Shown: piece after piece, positions 54,038 to 62,431 of the stretch
How positions within the stretch are numbered: position 1 is the first letter of the stretch
Layout: each line of letters opens with the position of its first letter
Assembly: GCA_965223035.1 (NCBI GenBank)
Contig: OZ244980.1
Span: forward strand, 992,001 to 1,056,000
Direction: 5' to 3'
Source of the DNA: CAMDPA01 sp965223035
Lineage (GTDB): Bacteria; Pseudomonadota; Alphaproteobacteria; Rhizobiales; Hyphomicrobiaceae
Length of the DNA stretch: 64,000 nucleotides
Notes under the pieces: model-generated
The model's input: only the letters and a program-made list of their open reading frames with translations
What the model was told of the DNA's origin: nothing
The model's database searches: none
Position numbers and translations under genes: made by a program

Positions 54038-55533
54038 ATCAGGCGGTCTCCCAACAGGTGCTCCAACGCGCGATCAAGGCGAATGTGCGGCCACGGCACT
54101 GGCCCGGTCTGACCAGGCTTGGCCACCAACGGCGGGGGACGGAAGCGCACAACATCGACGTCTTGGTCTTGGTGGCTGACGCCCTTCGTGCGCGCCGCCT
54201 CCAAGGTGGCGCGGGGATCCTCTTCAAGGTCGCCCGGAAACACCGCTACCTCGGTGCTGCCATCGAACGTGCGTGCGCCCAGGCGTTCCCCCGGCAGCGG
54301 CGTGCCCTTAATGCAGATCAAGACCTCGCCCTGATCGTAAACCTCCACCTGCGTGGTTGCGCGCAACGCCGCCAGCGCCACCGCCTTGATGTCCGCGCCT
54401 GCCGTCTCGGCCCGTCGCCGGGCGTCGTCGACGATCAGGCTCAAGACGGACTCGAGCCGATCGTGGCTGGTCTGTGGGAGGTGATCGGCCTTGGTCGCCG
54501 CGAACACGATTTTGTCGATACGCGCTCCCAACAGGACTGAGAGCCAGCTGCGGCGACCTGGGCGAAACGCGATCAGCGCGGCTTGGAGCGCGCGCGATAG
54601 CTCGGCCAACGCAAAGGCACCATGGTTCAACGCCGTCAGCACATCGACGAGGACGATTTGCCGGTCCAGCTTGCTGAAGTGGTTTTGAAAGAACGGGCGA
54701 ACGACATGCGTGCAATAGCTGTTGTAGCGGCGGGCCATCATGGCCGCCAGCGTGCCATGGGTCAGCGGCTGGTCCGGCGTCACATCGAGCGGCACAAACT
54801 GCAACAGCGGCGAACCCTCGCGTTCACCGGGCAGCAGGAAGCGGCCCGGCCCCACTGTTGACAGTGCCGGCTCCGCATCTCGTGCAGCGCGCAGATAGGC
54901 CGTGAACACCGACGTGGCCGCAATCGCTTGGGCCTCGTCGGCGGGTGCCCCCGGATCGAGATCGGCCAACGTATCGAGCCAAGCCTGGGCGGCAGCCCGG
55001 CGCTGCGGTTGACGAGCTAAGGCGATCGATTCCGCCGACCACTGTGCGTAGCTTTGATTCAACATCGCCAAGTCGAGCAGCCATTCGCCCGGATAGTCGA
55101 CGATATCCACATGCAGCTTTCTCGGACCCAAGGCGCGCGCCAACTGGCCGACGGGCTGGTAAACCAGCGTCAACCGGAGCTCGGAGATGGCGCGGGTGCT
55201 GTCAGGCCAGACCGGATCCGGAGCCGTCAAGGCCGCTAGGTGGCGCTCATAGTCGAAGCGCGGAACGTCATCGTCGGGTTGCGGCTCCAGATACCGTTCC
55301 AATAGCCGCCGCTCGGCGTGAACGGCCAGGAACGGCAGCCGCCCTCCCTCCAGAAGGTTGCGGACAAGGGCCGTTATAAACACTGTTTTTCCGGCGCGCG
55401 CCAGACCCGTCACGCCCAACCTAAGGCTCGGCGTTGCCACGTCGGCCAAATAAGCCCGCGCCGCATTGAGGGCGTCGATTGGCGCGATGGCCAGGTCTGA
55501 TAAGCGCAATTGGGGCTTCCCGGTTGACCGCAA
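54034..55533 (-). CDS. ycjX: YcjX-family GTPase-like protein
   Basis: A P-loop NTPase of the DUF463/YcjX family (499 residues). Walker A-like GLARAGKT (43-50), then LPFLAVHAERRLLERYLEPQ, the DxxG-like VDIVDYPGEWLLDL, FVPLDV, and LVDVLTALNHGA, then FAATKADHLPQTSHDRLE with a TKAD base-recognition motif. It probably works with the membrane protein encoded next to it. It reads first in the unit. The start ATG at 55533 lies after a large gap with repeats. Confidence 0.92.
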   Translation of the reverse strand: MRSTGKPQLRLSDLAIAPIDALNAARAYLADVATPSLRLGVTGLARAGKTVFITALVRNLLEGGRLPFLAVHAERRLLERYLEPQPDDDVPRFDYERHLAALTAPDPVWPDSTRAISELRLTLVYQPVGQLARALGPRKLHVDIVDYPGEWLLDLAMLNQSYAQWSAESIALARQPQRRAAAQAWLDTLADLDPGAPADEAQAIAATSVFTAYLRAARDAEPALSTVGPGRFLLPGEREGSPLLQFVPLDVTPDQPLTHGTLAAMMARRYNSYCTHVVRPFFQNHFSKLDRQIVLVDVLTALNHGAFALAELSRALQAALIAFRPGRRSWLSVLLGARIDKIVFAATKADHLPQTSHDRLESVLSLIVDDARRRAETAGADIKAVALAALRATTQVEVYDQGEVLICIKGTPLPGERLGARTFDGSTEVAVFPGDLEEDPRATLEAARTKGVSHQDQDVDVVRFRPPPLVAKPGQTGPVPWPHIRLDRALEHLLGDRLI

Positions 55534-56077
55534 ACCGGGTCAAGTTGCCCTATCAATCACGGTGGCGGCAAGGGGAAGCGGCACGGCTCTGGCACCCGCG
55601 GCCGGCGGACCTGCAGCCCGCTTGCAATCGACGAGACCGTGTGCAGCGGTCGGCCGCCGGCATCGACCAGATTCATCATGGGCCCGCTGGAGCGGCTGGT
55701 TCGGACGTAGGCACCGGGAGGCGATGCCGCTGGCTCGCAGGAGGCTCAAGCCGGCGCGAGGCCGATGAACGCATTTCGGTAATAGCTGGAACGATCCCGC
55801 TTCCCGGCCTGGCCACCGCATGGCACGATGTTGTGGATCGCCGGGTGGGGGAGCGGGCCGGCCAGGCGATACCACCTTGGGTGGCAATGATTGAGATCAT
55901 GTCTGACGAGGTTTGGGCTGAAGATGTTGGGGCTGACGATATTTGGGCTGACGATGGCGGGGATCATGTCCAAGAGCCATTGTGGGTCGGCGTGAGCGCT
56001 GCCACCTCCTCAGCATCCCCTGCATCGCCGCCGACGCCGGATTGATCGGCCTCGCTGTCCACGGTCTTCGCGGTAGG
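55534..56077. other. Gap with type C repeat and 15-bp tandem repeat
   Basis: No gene supported. It contains a C-family copy (about 55793-55890; GGCCACCGCATGGCACGATG and CGCCGGGTGGGGGAGCGGG) and a 15-base unit TTTGGGCTGACGATA in three imperfect copies at 55912-55956. Short frames crossing it are mere repeats. Confidence 0.55.
55912..55956 (+). repeat. 15-bp tandem repeat, three copies
   Basis: TTTGGGCTGAAGATG, TTGGGGCTGACGATA and TTTGGGCTGACGATG follow one another directly. It is not part of any gene I can support. Confidence 0.8.
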
Positions 56078-56323
56078 CTACTGCCGGGTTCGGTATAGCG
56101 TAAATTCGCCCTGGTTGACGCGATCGACCAACCCGAGCGCAAGGTTGGCGACGGAGTCTTCGCCAAAGGTCGCGACCAAATCGGTGAGCGCCGTGTAAAG
56201 CGCCGCATAGGCCATGATCTCTGGCGCTACGCCGCTTTCGGTCCCTTCTTCCCAGGCCTCAAGCATGATGCCGAGCGCGCGAAGCGTTTCGTCGTCGTTT
56301 GACGTCAACGTGGATGTGCGCAT
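56078..56323 (-). CDS. Small acidic protein of unknown function
   Basis: 81 residues with no recognised family: a short polar N-terminus (DDETLRALGIMLEAWEEG), then helical ASGVAPEIMAYAALYTALTDLVATFGEDSVANLALGLVDRVNQ in pieces, and a basic end. No signal peptide or membrane helix. The start is well supported: AAGGGGGT lies about 5 bases before the ATG. It could bind another protein; the sequence gives no function. Confidence 0.6.
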   Translation of the reverse strand: MRTSTLTSNDDETLRALGIMLEAWEEGTESGVAPEIMAYAALYTALTDLVATFGEDSVANLALGLVDRVNQGEFTLYRTRQ

Positions 56324-56495
56324 TTCGACCCCCTTATATGATGACGCGTTTCCGCGCGCGCCTTCACCGACCTGCGAGGTGTAGATTCCAGCTTCGAGCG
56401 ACCCCTACCACGCTCAATGCGCTTTGGTGCGAGACGCAACAAATCAACGTAAACATGTGGAGCTTTCTCACCTTAAAAACTGTCGCGAGTACGGT

Positions 56496-56930
56496 TCAAC
56501 GAATTGTCTCGACCAGGGCTTCGGCGATCTGAATGCCTTCGATGATAAAGCGCTTGATGGCAGTCCGAGCCGTCGTCGTGCACGTTTTATAAGTCCGATT
56601 ATAGCTTTGGTAGCCGCGATTAAAGCTGCGCGCCAACTTCGCCCGTCGTAACGGCGCAGATCCTTCCGCCTCGATCAACTCGCGCATGCGCAGCCGCCAC
56701 GCCTGCCCGTCGTTGGAGCCGCACAGCTCGCGCAGGTAGTGTACCGCGCCCAGGATTTCCGACAGGCGAACCAGGCGATCATCGTATGGCTTGTCTGTTG
56801 TTTGGGCCGCAGCGAAAGCAGGCGACCCACCACCGCGCCCCAATGGATCGACCGCTGCCAGGGCCAGGCATGCGAGCAGCACGCAAACACCGAGCAACCT
56901 TCGCTTGGAGCCAATGCCTGCACCTGTCAC
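56496..56930 (-). CDS. TIGR02301-family exported protein
   Basis: A 144-residue alphaproteobacterial protein of the TIGR02301 family. The start is a GTG at 56930, 7 bases after GGGGAAGG. The signal peptide runs LLGVCVLLACLALAAVDPLG to AFAAAQ. The core is YDDRLVRLSEILGAVHYLRELCGSNDGQAWRLRM, FNRGYQSYNRTYKTCTTTARTA and EGIQIAEALV, with two conserved Cys that may form a disulfide. Function unknown; in related genomes it often lies beside a NUDIX hydrolase, as here. The longer upstream frame is not needed. Confidence 0.85.
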   Translation of the reverse strand: MTGAGIGSKRRLLGVCVLLACLALAAVDPLGRGGGSPAFAAAQTTDKPYDDRLVRLSEILGAVHYLRELCGSNDGQAWRLRMRELIEAEGSAPLRRAKLARSFNRGYQSYNRTYKTCTTTARTAIKRFIIEGIQIAEALVETIR

Positions 56931-57057
56931 GTTCGACCTTCCCCGCTGCTGCTGCCCCGATGCCGCAGACTCGCGACCCTGTCTTACTCGCGTTCGTCCG
57001 TCACGAAAAGCCAAGACTTGGACATTTTGACAGCATGATCTCGCAGCCTTTGGAACA

Positions 57058-57492
57058 TCAGCTGATGCCCAAGCACCGGGATGCCGCAAGGATCAGGCGA
57101 TGGGCGCCGTTCGTCAGCGGATAGGCGCCAACATCATCGAGTGCTACGAAGCGCGCGTCGCTGACATCGGTTGCCGCCATCGGCACGCCGATGTCACAGG
57201 TGCCGTAGAACACCGCCAACACGAAATGGGCGTCCAAGCGACCGTCCTCGGTGCGGACGATGACGTCGTGAACGTCCAGCAGACCCTGCAGCGTGACGTC
57301 GAGGTTGGTTTCTTCCTTGATCTCGCGCACGGCCGCGGCGGCAGCAGTTTCTCCGGGCTCGATGCGACCGCCGGGAAGGCTCCACAGACCCTGTCTCGGG
57401 CCGCGACCGCGCTCGGCCAGCAGCACTTGACGTTCCCTAAAAATTGCGGCGCTGGCAGCGGCTTGCGGCCAATGGTCAGCGGCTGGTGACAT
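57058..57492 (-). CDS. NUDIX hydrolase
   Basis: A 144-residue nucleoside-diphosphate-X hydrolase. The Nudix box is GGRIEPGETAAAAAVREIKEETNLDV (G-x5-E-x7-REIKEE-x), with the metal-binding glutamates present, after SLPGG and before a VRTEDGRLDAHFVLAVFY strand. MutT-like or ADP-sugar substrates are both possible. It precedes the TIGR02301-type gene in the same direction, separated by about 127 bases. Confidence 0.9.
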   Translation of the reverse strand: MSPAADHWPQAAASAAIFRERQVLLAERGRGPRQGLWSLPGGRIEPGETAAAAAVREIKEETNLDVTLQGLLDVHDVIVRTEDGRLDAHFVLAVFYGTCDIGVPMAATDVSDARFVALDDVGAYPLTNGAHRLILAASRCLGIS

Positions 57493-57560
57493 GGGCGAAA
57501 CTCAGCATTGGGTTATCGACCGGAGCTGTGGGCAAGGGTTGCCGATCTGGCGCGGACGCG

Positions 57561-57602
57561 TTGAGCAAGACGGGTTGAGCAAGACGGGTTGAGCAAGATG
57601 GG
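57561..57602 (+). repeat. 14-bp tandem repeat, three copies
   Basis: TTGAGCAAGACGGG twice and TTGAGCAAGATGGG once, in the gap between the NUDIX and SRAP genes. Confidence 0.85.
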
Positions 57603-57730
57603 CAACGGTTTTTCGCGCAGCGCCATGCCCGGCTGCGGGCGGCGATCGGCAGCGTTGGGCGAGATCGGGTCATTGCGGTTACGTTGGTCGAGGTTCCGCC
57701 TCCACAGCGTGGTCGGCACCACCGCGGCAG

Positions 57731-57778
57731 CGAGGCAGTCGTTCAACGAGGTAGTCATGCAACGAGGCAGTCATCATG
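57731..57778 (+). repeat. 16-bp tandem repeat carrying the SRAP gene's ribosome site
   Basis: CGAGGCAGTCGTTCAA, CGAGGTAGTCATGCAA and CGAGGCAGTCATCATG follow each other directly. The third holds the GAGG ribosome site and the start codon ATG of the SRAP gene; the second holds a similar GAGG and an ATG in another frame. Confidence 0.8.
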
Positions 57779-58456
57779 TGTTCGCGCTATTGCTTGTTGT
57801 CGTCGCCGGATCGCGTCAAAGCCCTGTTCGCCTTCCGCAATGAGCACGTGTTTCCACCCCGCTATAACATCGCGCCGACGCAGCCGGTCGCCATCGTGCG
57901 ACTGGACCATGCGGGCGTGCGCGAATTGGCGCTGGTCAGATGGGGGTTGATCCCGAGTTGGACGCGCGATCCGTCGCAGCTGTCTACCTTGTTCAACGCG
58001 CGCGCTGAAGGCGTCAATGAACGACCCTCGTTTCGCGGCGCGATGCGCCACCGGCGCTGCTTGGTTCCAGCAGACGGCTATTATGACTGGATCGGCCCGG
58101 CCGGGCAACGTCGCCCGGTGCTGGTGCGGCCGGTGGGCGGTGGTCCGCTGGCCTTCGCCGCCCTGTGGGAGCACTGGCTGGGCGCGGACGGCAGCGAAAT
58201 CGAGACGATGGCGATCGTGACGGTCGCCGCCCAGGGCAGGCTGGCGCAGATGCTCCCGCGCAGGCCGGCGATCGTGTCCGCCAGAAGTTTCGAGGATTGG
58301 CTGGCAACGCGGCAGGTCAGTGCAGCTGCCGCGGCCGAGCTGTTGACAGACCGGCATGAGGACTCGCTGGAGGTGTTCGAGATCGATCAAACGATCAATA
58401 ATCCCCGGCACGATAGCCCCGAGGCGGTCAACATCATCGCTAAACTGTCAGAATGA
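57776..58456 (+). CDS. SRAP (YedK/HMCES)-family protein with altered active site
   Basis: The SRAP family shields abasic sites in single-stranded DNA by linking to them through Cys2. Seen: Met-Cys at the start, PPRYNIAPTQP, LVRWGLIPSW, the Asn in FNARAE, RRCLVPADGYYDWI, and the end VNNP-like IDQTINNPRHDSP. Cys2 and Asn remain. Two conserved residues differ: the glutamate of the family DGFYEW motif is Asp (GYYDW), and the histidine of the HDRMP motif is lost (LAQMLPRRPAIV). The protein may link DNA more slowly or not reverse the link. 226 residues. The start codon is fixed by the need for Cys2. Confidence 0.87.
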   Translation: MCSRYCLLSSPDRVKALFAFRNEHVFPPRYNIAPTQPVAIVRLDHAGVRELALVRWGLIPSWTRDPSQLSTLFNARAEGVNERPSFRGAMRHRRCLVPADGYYDWIGPAGQRRPVLVRPVGGGPLAFAALWEHWLGADGSEIETMAIVTVAAQGRLAQMLPRRPAIVSARSFEDWLATRQVSAAAAAELLTDRHEDSLEVFEIDQTINNPRHDSPEAVNIIAKLSE

Positions 58457-58561
58457 TTATCGTTCAAAAATGATCGCCGCGGGGCGCGTCGGTTGTCCTG
58501 TCAGCAATGTGCAAACTGCCGATTGCAACTGCGAAAAACTCGCAATGGAAAGCAAAAAGAG

Positions 58562-58680
58562 CTAGATCATGTCCGCCTTTGACGGATTAGCCTTGCCGGT
58601 CCGCGGTTCCAGCCGGCCACCCAATGGCCCGATGTTGTGGGTGGAAAGGTTGGGCGCGCGGGCTGGTTCCAGCACATGCT
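58562..58680. repeat. Type C repeat after the SRAP gene
   Basis: TAGATCATGTCCGCCTTTGACGG, then CCGGCCACCCAATGGCCCGATGTTGTGGGTGG in sections and GCGCGCGGGCTGG. A diverged C-family copy, opposite in order to the 36.4-kb copy. The remaining gap to 58905 holds a perfect hairpin CCGCCC-AAC-GGGCGG (58807-58821) in the leader of the next gene. Confidence 0.6.
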
Positions 58681-58905
58681 GAAACGGTTTAGTCTGGGAC
58701 GATCGCGTGGCGGCGCCGAAGGGGCTTCAGGACCCGACTGCGGATCTGCACGTCAGTGGGTGATATCTTTAAATCTGTGTACTAATTTATCATGACAATC
58801 CGGGGACCGCCCAACGGGCGGAACGTTCGGTCTAAAACCACGGAGATGTTGACCCAAACTTGTATATTGAGTTCGCGCGGTGGGTCGCGCGATTAAGGAA
58901 CGGTG

Positions 58906-61197
58906 ATGGTATACCAAGCTGATGATCTTGATTTGAGAACGCCGCCGGGATGGAGCGCCAGCGGCGCGGGTCCACAACACGCAGAGCAGGCCAATTGGCT
59001 GACGCGCTCGACCGTCTATCATGGCGGTCGTCGCGATCCGATCTGGGTCGACGACACGGTGATGGCCTGCACCAATCACGCCTACGATTTGGCCATGGCG
59101 CACCGCGCCCCCGAGGTGCGGTTGGACCACGTGCTCAACGCCTTGACCTTGAGCGACGCAGCAACGCGGGTATTGCAAGCGCGCGGAATCAATGTCGCCG
59201 GCCTGCGCGTGGATACCAACGAATTGATCGCCAGCGATAAGCCCAATGGCAAGGGCAAGATCCATCCGAAACACTCACAGGCGATGGAAGAGATGCTGCG
59301 GCTGGCGGCCGATCGCGCCTACCAGCAACGCTCCCCGATCAACGTCGACGACCTGCTGTACGCCATGTTCGAAATGGATCCCGAACTGCCGGGGCTCGAG
59401 CTGTTGCACCGCCATGTATCTCCGCTGGCGGACCGCAATGGCCATTCGCGTGGCGCGCTGCTGCGGCTGGAGCCGCTACCACATCTGAGCGCAGCGACGA
59501 CGGGCGGCGACCGCAACGCCAACAATGGACACTACGCATCTCGATCGAGTAAGCGCCAAATCCGAACGGTCACCGATCGCGAGTCTCAGCCGTCACGAGA
59601 GGCGCTGCAGCGTCCAGAGGTGACTGATCCAAGCATCACCGTTGTCGATGATGCCCAGAACAATCGCATCGCCGCGCTCGAACGCGCGATCCGTGACTTT
59701 GGGCTCGACCTGGCCGATGATCGCAAGTCGTTGCGGACCCTGGTCAAGGACCTGCAGCGCAACGCCGCCTCCCAGGCCGACGATACCAGGCGGTTGGAAG
59801 GCGGTCTGAGCGAACGCATCACGGCTCTGGAAGATACACTTGAGCGTTCGCGCCACGATGGCGACGTGCCACATGCCGTGATCGATCGACTTTCATTGAT
59901 GGAACGCAATCTGGATAGCCGCTTGGCGGAGATTGGCGATGCGAGCAGCCTTCCTCGATCGATCACGGACCGCCTCGATCAAATCGATCGCAGCTTGCAG
60001 GTCCGCATGGTTGAGACCGGGCGTTCGGCGCCGGCGATCGATGCCATGGTCGATCGCCTAAATGCGATCGAGCGCAATCTCGAAGCGCGGTTCGCTGATT
60101 TGGATCAAGCCGAAGGTCCGACCGCGGTGCTCATGGAGCGGTTCGAGGAGATCGAACGCCGGCTTGACGCCCGGCTGGTGACGTTGGGGCGCTCGACCGG
60201 CTCGGTGCCAACCGCACTTGTGGACCGGTTTGAGCGGGTCGAGCAAATCCTCGAAGCACGATTGAACGACGTCATCAGCACCTCCGCGCATCTAAGCGAT
60301 CGGGTCGAGGCGCTGGAGCGGATGTTCGCTGAGCAATCCCACGCGGAGCGATCGGCCGACTTGGCTCAGCAGATAGAGGTCGCCGCCGGCGTCGCCGACA
60401 AGCTCGACGCACTGGAGCGCACCTATCAGCTGATTCTTGACCGGCTGATCGGATTGGAGCGGCACGTCGCGTCCGATCACAAAACTGGCGATAGCGCATT
60501 GGTGGCGTTGGGTCAGCGGATGACGGCGCTGTCGGACACAGTCAAGGCCAATGGCGATCTGACATCACTGTCGCCGGCGCTGTCGAAGATCGAGACAAGC
60601 ATCAGCGGTTTGGAGCGCTCGGTGGAAAACCGCTCCGCCGAAAGCGGACGGACCATCTCGTTCATCGGCGAGCGGTTGCGCGCTTTTGAAAGCGCCATCG
60701 ACAACCACCCCGCCGCCGCCCAGTTAGCCGGCGTGGAGCAGACGGTGAATGCGGCGCGCGAAAGTGCCCATCAGCGGCTCGATCGGATCGAGCATGCGTT
60801 GGCGCTGGAAGCGGAGCGGGCCGCCGAGGCGGCGACCGCGCACCAGCACGATCTCAGTGAACTGCACGAGGCACTGATCCGCTTGAATTCGAACCAGCAG
60901 ACGCTAGGGGCGTCGTTGCAGCAGTGGCGGCTCGACAATACCGGTGATCTGAGCGTGGTCAGCAATCGGCTAAAAGCGCTGGAGGAGAACGATCAACGTC
61001 AGCTTCCCGTGCTGCACGCCCTGGCCAGCCAAATCTCTGGGGTTCATGCAGCGTTGATGCGGAACAAATCCAGTAACGGGCACCTTCAGCGCTGGCTGTT
61101 CGGCACCGATGAATGGTACGCGGCAAGCTATGACACATCCAATTGGCAGACGCGGCGTCGCAACGAAGCGGCACGGGACGCCCAACCTCCGCTCTGA
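58906..61197 (+). CDS. Clp-N-like domain and coiled-coil repeat protein
   Basis: A 763-residue protein without signal peptide or membrane helix. Residues about 45-165 resemble a double Clp N-terminal domain: ACTNHAYDLAMAHRAPEVRLDHVLNALTLSD and, in the second half, MEEMLRLAADRAYQQRSPINVDDLLYAMFEMD. No AAA+ ATPase follows. From about 240 to 720 it is strongly helical and charged, with five to six degenerate repeats of about 30 residues (such as VDRLNAIERNLEARF and MERFEEIERRLDARL) and then further coiled coil. The end is RWLFGTDEWYAASYD. It could scaffold or present a ClpN-type binding site. AAGGAA is 5 bases before the ATG at 58906. No named family recognised. Confidence 0.8.
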   Translation: MVYQADDLDLRTPPGWSASGAGPQHAEQANWLTRSTVYHGGRRDPIWVDDTVMACTNHAYDLAMAHRAPEVRLDHVLNALTLSDAATRVLQARGINVAGLRVDTNELIASDKPNGKGKIHPKHSQAMEEMLRLAADRAYQQRSPINVDDLLYAMFEMDPELPGLELLHRHVSPLADRNGHSRGALLRLEPLPHLSAATTGGDRNANNGHYASRSSKRQIRTVTDRESQPSREALQRPEVTDPSITVVDDAQNNRIAALERAIRDFGLDLADDRKSLRTLVKDLQRNAASQADDTRRLEGGLSERITALEDTLERSRHDGDVPHAVIDRLSLMERNLDSRLAEIGDASSLPRSITDRLDQIDRSLQVRMVETGRSAPAIDAMVDRLNAIERNLEARFADLDQAEGPTAVLMERFEEIERRLDARLVTLGRSTGSVPTALVDRFERVEQILEARLNDVISTSAHLSDRVEALERMFAEQSHAERSADLAQQIEVAAGVADKLDALERTYQLILDRLIGLERHVASDHKTGDSALVALGQRMTALSDTVKANGDLTSLSPALSKIETSISGLERSVENRSAESGRTISFIGERLRAFESAIDNHPAAAQLAGVEQTVNAARESAHQRLDRIEHALALEAERAAEAATAHQHDLSELHEALIRLNSNQQTLGASLQQWRLDNTGDLSVVSNRLKALEENDQRQLPVLHALASQISGVHAALMRNKSSNGHLQRWLFGTDEWYAASYDTSNWQTRRRNEAARDAQPPL

Positions 61198-61324
61198 CTG
61201 AGATGGCGCGTGCGATCGTTGGAGATTGAATAGCCGTGCCGGGCATCGCGAATTGGCCGCGGGCTCACACCGGGCGGTTCCGGCCGTGGCTCGTGACGTC
61301 GCGTGAGGCACTGCTGCGTAAGCT

Positions 61325-61381
61325 GGACCCGTCCCGTTCCCCCACCCGGCCAACCAACGGCACGCTGGTGTGGCTGGTCTA
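61325..61381. repeat. Type C repeat cut by the IS630 element
   Basis: TTCCCCCACCCGGCCAACC, then AACGGCACGCTGGTGTGGCTGG, the left half of a C-family copy. It stops at the TA where the insertion sequence begins, so the element seems to have inserted into or beside it. Confidence 0.6.
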
Positions 61382-61394
61382 GAGCATGATCACT

Positions 61395-61991
61395 TTAGAT
61401 GGAAGCATAACCTGAGTTTGCGAAGTAGTTTGCGAGCTCGTCGCGGGTGAATTGGCTCAGCAAATCGCCGATCCGGTGCCAAAGGTCGTCGACTGTGCGT
61501 TCGCGCGCCTTGCCGATCAGATGCTTGAGCTTTGAAAAAACTTGCTCGATCGGATTGAGATCCGGCGAGTAAGGCGGCAGGAACAGGCGATGAGCACGTG
61601 CATTCTTGATGGCGCGGCGGACGGCCTTGCCTTTGTGCGAGCCGAGATTGTCCATGATGACGATGTCGCCAGGTGATAGCGTCGGCACCAGGAACTGCTC
61701 GACATAGGCCAGGAAACTGATGCCGTTGATCGGACCATCGAGCACGCAGGGTGCATCGATCCTGTCGATCCGCAGAGCAGCAAGGAATGTCAGTGTGCGC
61801 CAGCGTCCGTGAGGGACCTTGTCGATCAGGCGTTGGCCGCGCGGCGCCCAGCCTCTGAGCGGCGCCATGTTCGTTTTCGTCCAGGTCTCGTCAAGGAAAA
61901 CCAGCCGGTGCGGGTCGATGTGCGCTTGATATTTGATCCAGCGTGCCCGTCGACGTGCGACGTCAGGCCGGTCTCGTTCGGCTGCGACCAC
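61395..61991 (-). CDS. IS630 transposase, catalytic part (second frame)
   Basis: Carries the DDE catalytic domain: VFLDETWTKTNMAPLRGW (first Asp), GDIVIMDNLGSHKG (second Asp) and LPPYSPDLNPIEQVFSKLKH (Glu). It lacks its own helix-turn-helix; this is in the upstream frame. The true open frame joins the first part at an A8 run on the minus strand (62001-61994). One A fewer would give an uninterrupted protein of about 313 residues that reads HKKTVVAAERDRPDVARRR across the joint. Confidence 0.9.
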   Translation of the reverse strand: MVAAERDRPDVARRRARWIKYQAHIDPHRLVFLDETWTKTNMAPLRGWAPRGQRLIDKVPHGRWRTLTFLAALRIDRIDAPCVLDGPINGISFLAYVEQFLVPTLSPGDIVIMDNLGSHKGKAVRRAIKNARAHRLFLPPYSPDLNPIEQVFSKLKHLIGKARERTVDDLWHRIGDLLSQFTRDELANYFANSGYASI

Positions 61992-62337
61992 GGTTTTTTT
62001 TATGGCTCAAGCCTTCGCGATGGACGAAATTCCAGACCGCACCATAGCTCACGATGATGCCGCGTTCGGCAAGTTCAGATTGCAGGCCACGCAGAGAAAC
62101 ATCTGTCTCAGCGTTGATGCGATCGAGCAACCAATCGCGTTCAGCTGCCAGCGCGAATGGACGGTGCCCGCCCATCCGCCGCGCAGAAACGCTGCCCGTC
62201 GCACGGAAGCGTTGCGACCACTTGACAACCGCTGAAACGCTGACACCGAAGCGATCGGCCACGGCGCGGCAGCTCAACCCTGAATTCAAGGCATCAATCA
62301 CACGTTCGCGCAGATCATCGGAATAAGGTCGTGCCAT
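61963..62337 (-). CDS. IS630 transposase, DNA-binding part (first frame)
   Basis: The N-terminal helix-turn-helix part: ARPYSDDLRERVIDALNSGLSCRAVADRFGVSVSAVVKWSQRFRATGSV, then the linker and LRGLQSELAERGIIVSYGAVW. The ATG at 62337 gives the common MARPYS start. The frame ends at 61963, 31 codons after the A8 run. Expression of the whole enzyme needs slippage at that run, or the copy is dead. Confidence 0.88.
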   Translation of the reverse strand: MARPYSDDLRERVIDALNSGLSCRAVADRFGVSVSAVVKWSQRFRATGSVSARRMGGHRPFALAAERDWLLDRINAETDVSLRGLQSELAERGIIVSYGAVWNFVHREGLSHKKNRGRSRTRPA

Positions 62338-62431
62338 GCATGCCGGCCTCCACCTCCGGCATGCAGTGTGAATCATATTCGCACGCCCTTGGGAATCCCC
62401 CGCGAAGATTCCAACAAGAATGATAATGCTC

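Larger units (their letters stand above)
61382..62431 (-). mobile_element. IS630-family insertion sequence, about 1,050 bp
   Basis: Bounded by TA at 61380-61381 and 62432-62433, the target duplication of IS630 elements. Terminal inverted repeats: GAGCATGATCACTTTAGATG at the left and, read inward from the right, GAGCATTATCATTCTTGTTG. It encodes a DDE transposase in two frames. Its right end directly abuts a full A+B repeat. Including the TA, both ends start TAGAGCAT, close to the TAGAGCAA of B repeats. Confidence 0.9.

Noticed and set aside
55746..55973. Minus-strand frame with repeated SPNIVSPNIFSPN
   Set aside because: It is only the translation of the 15-bp tandem repeat; no ribosome site or conserved part.
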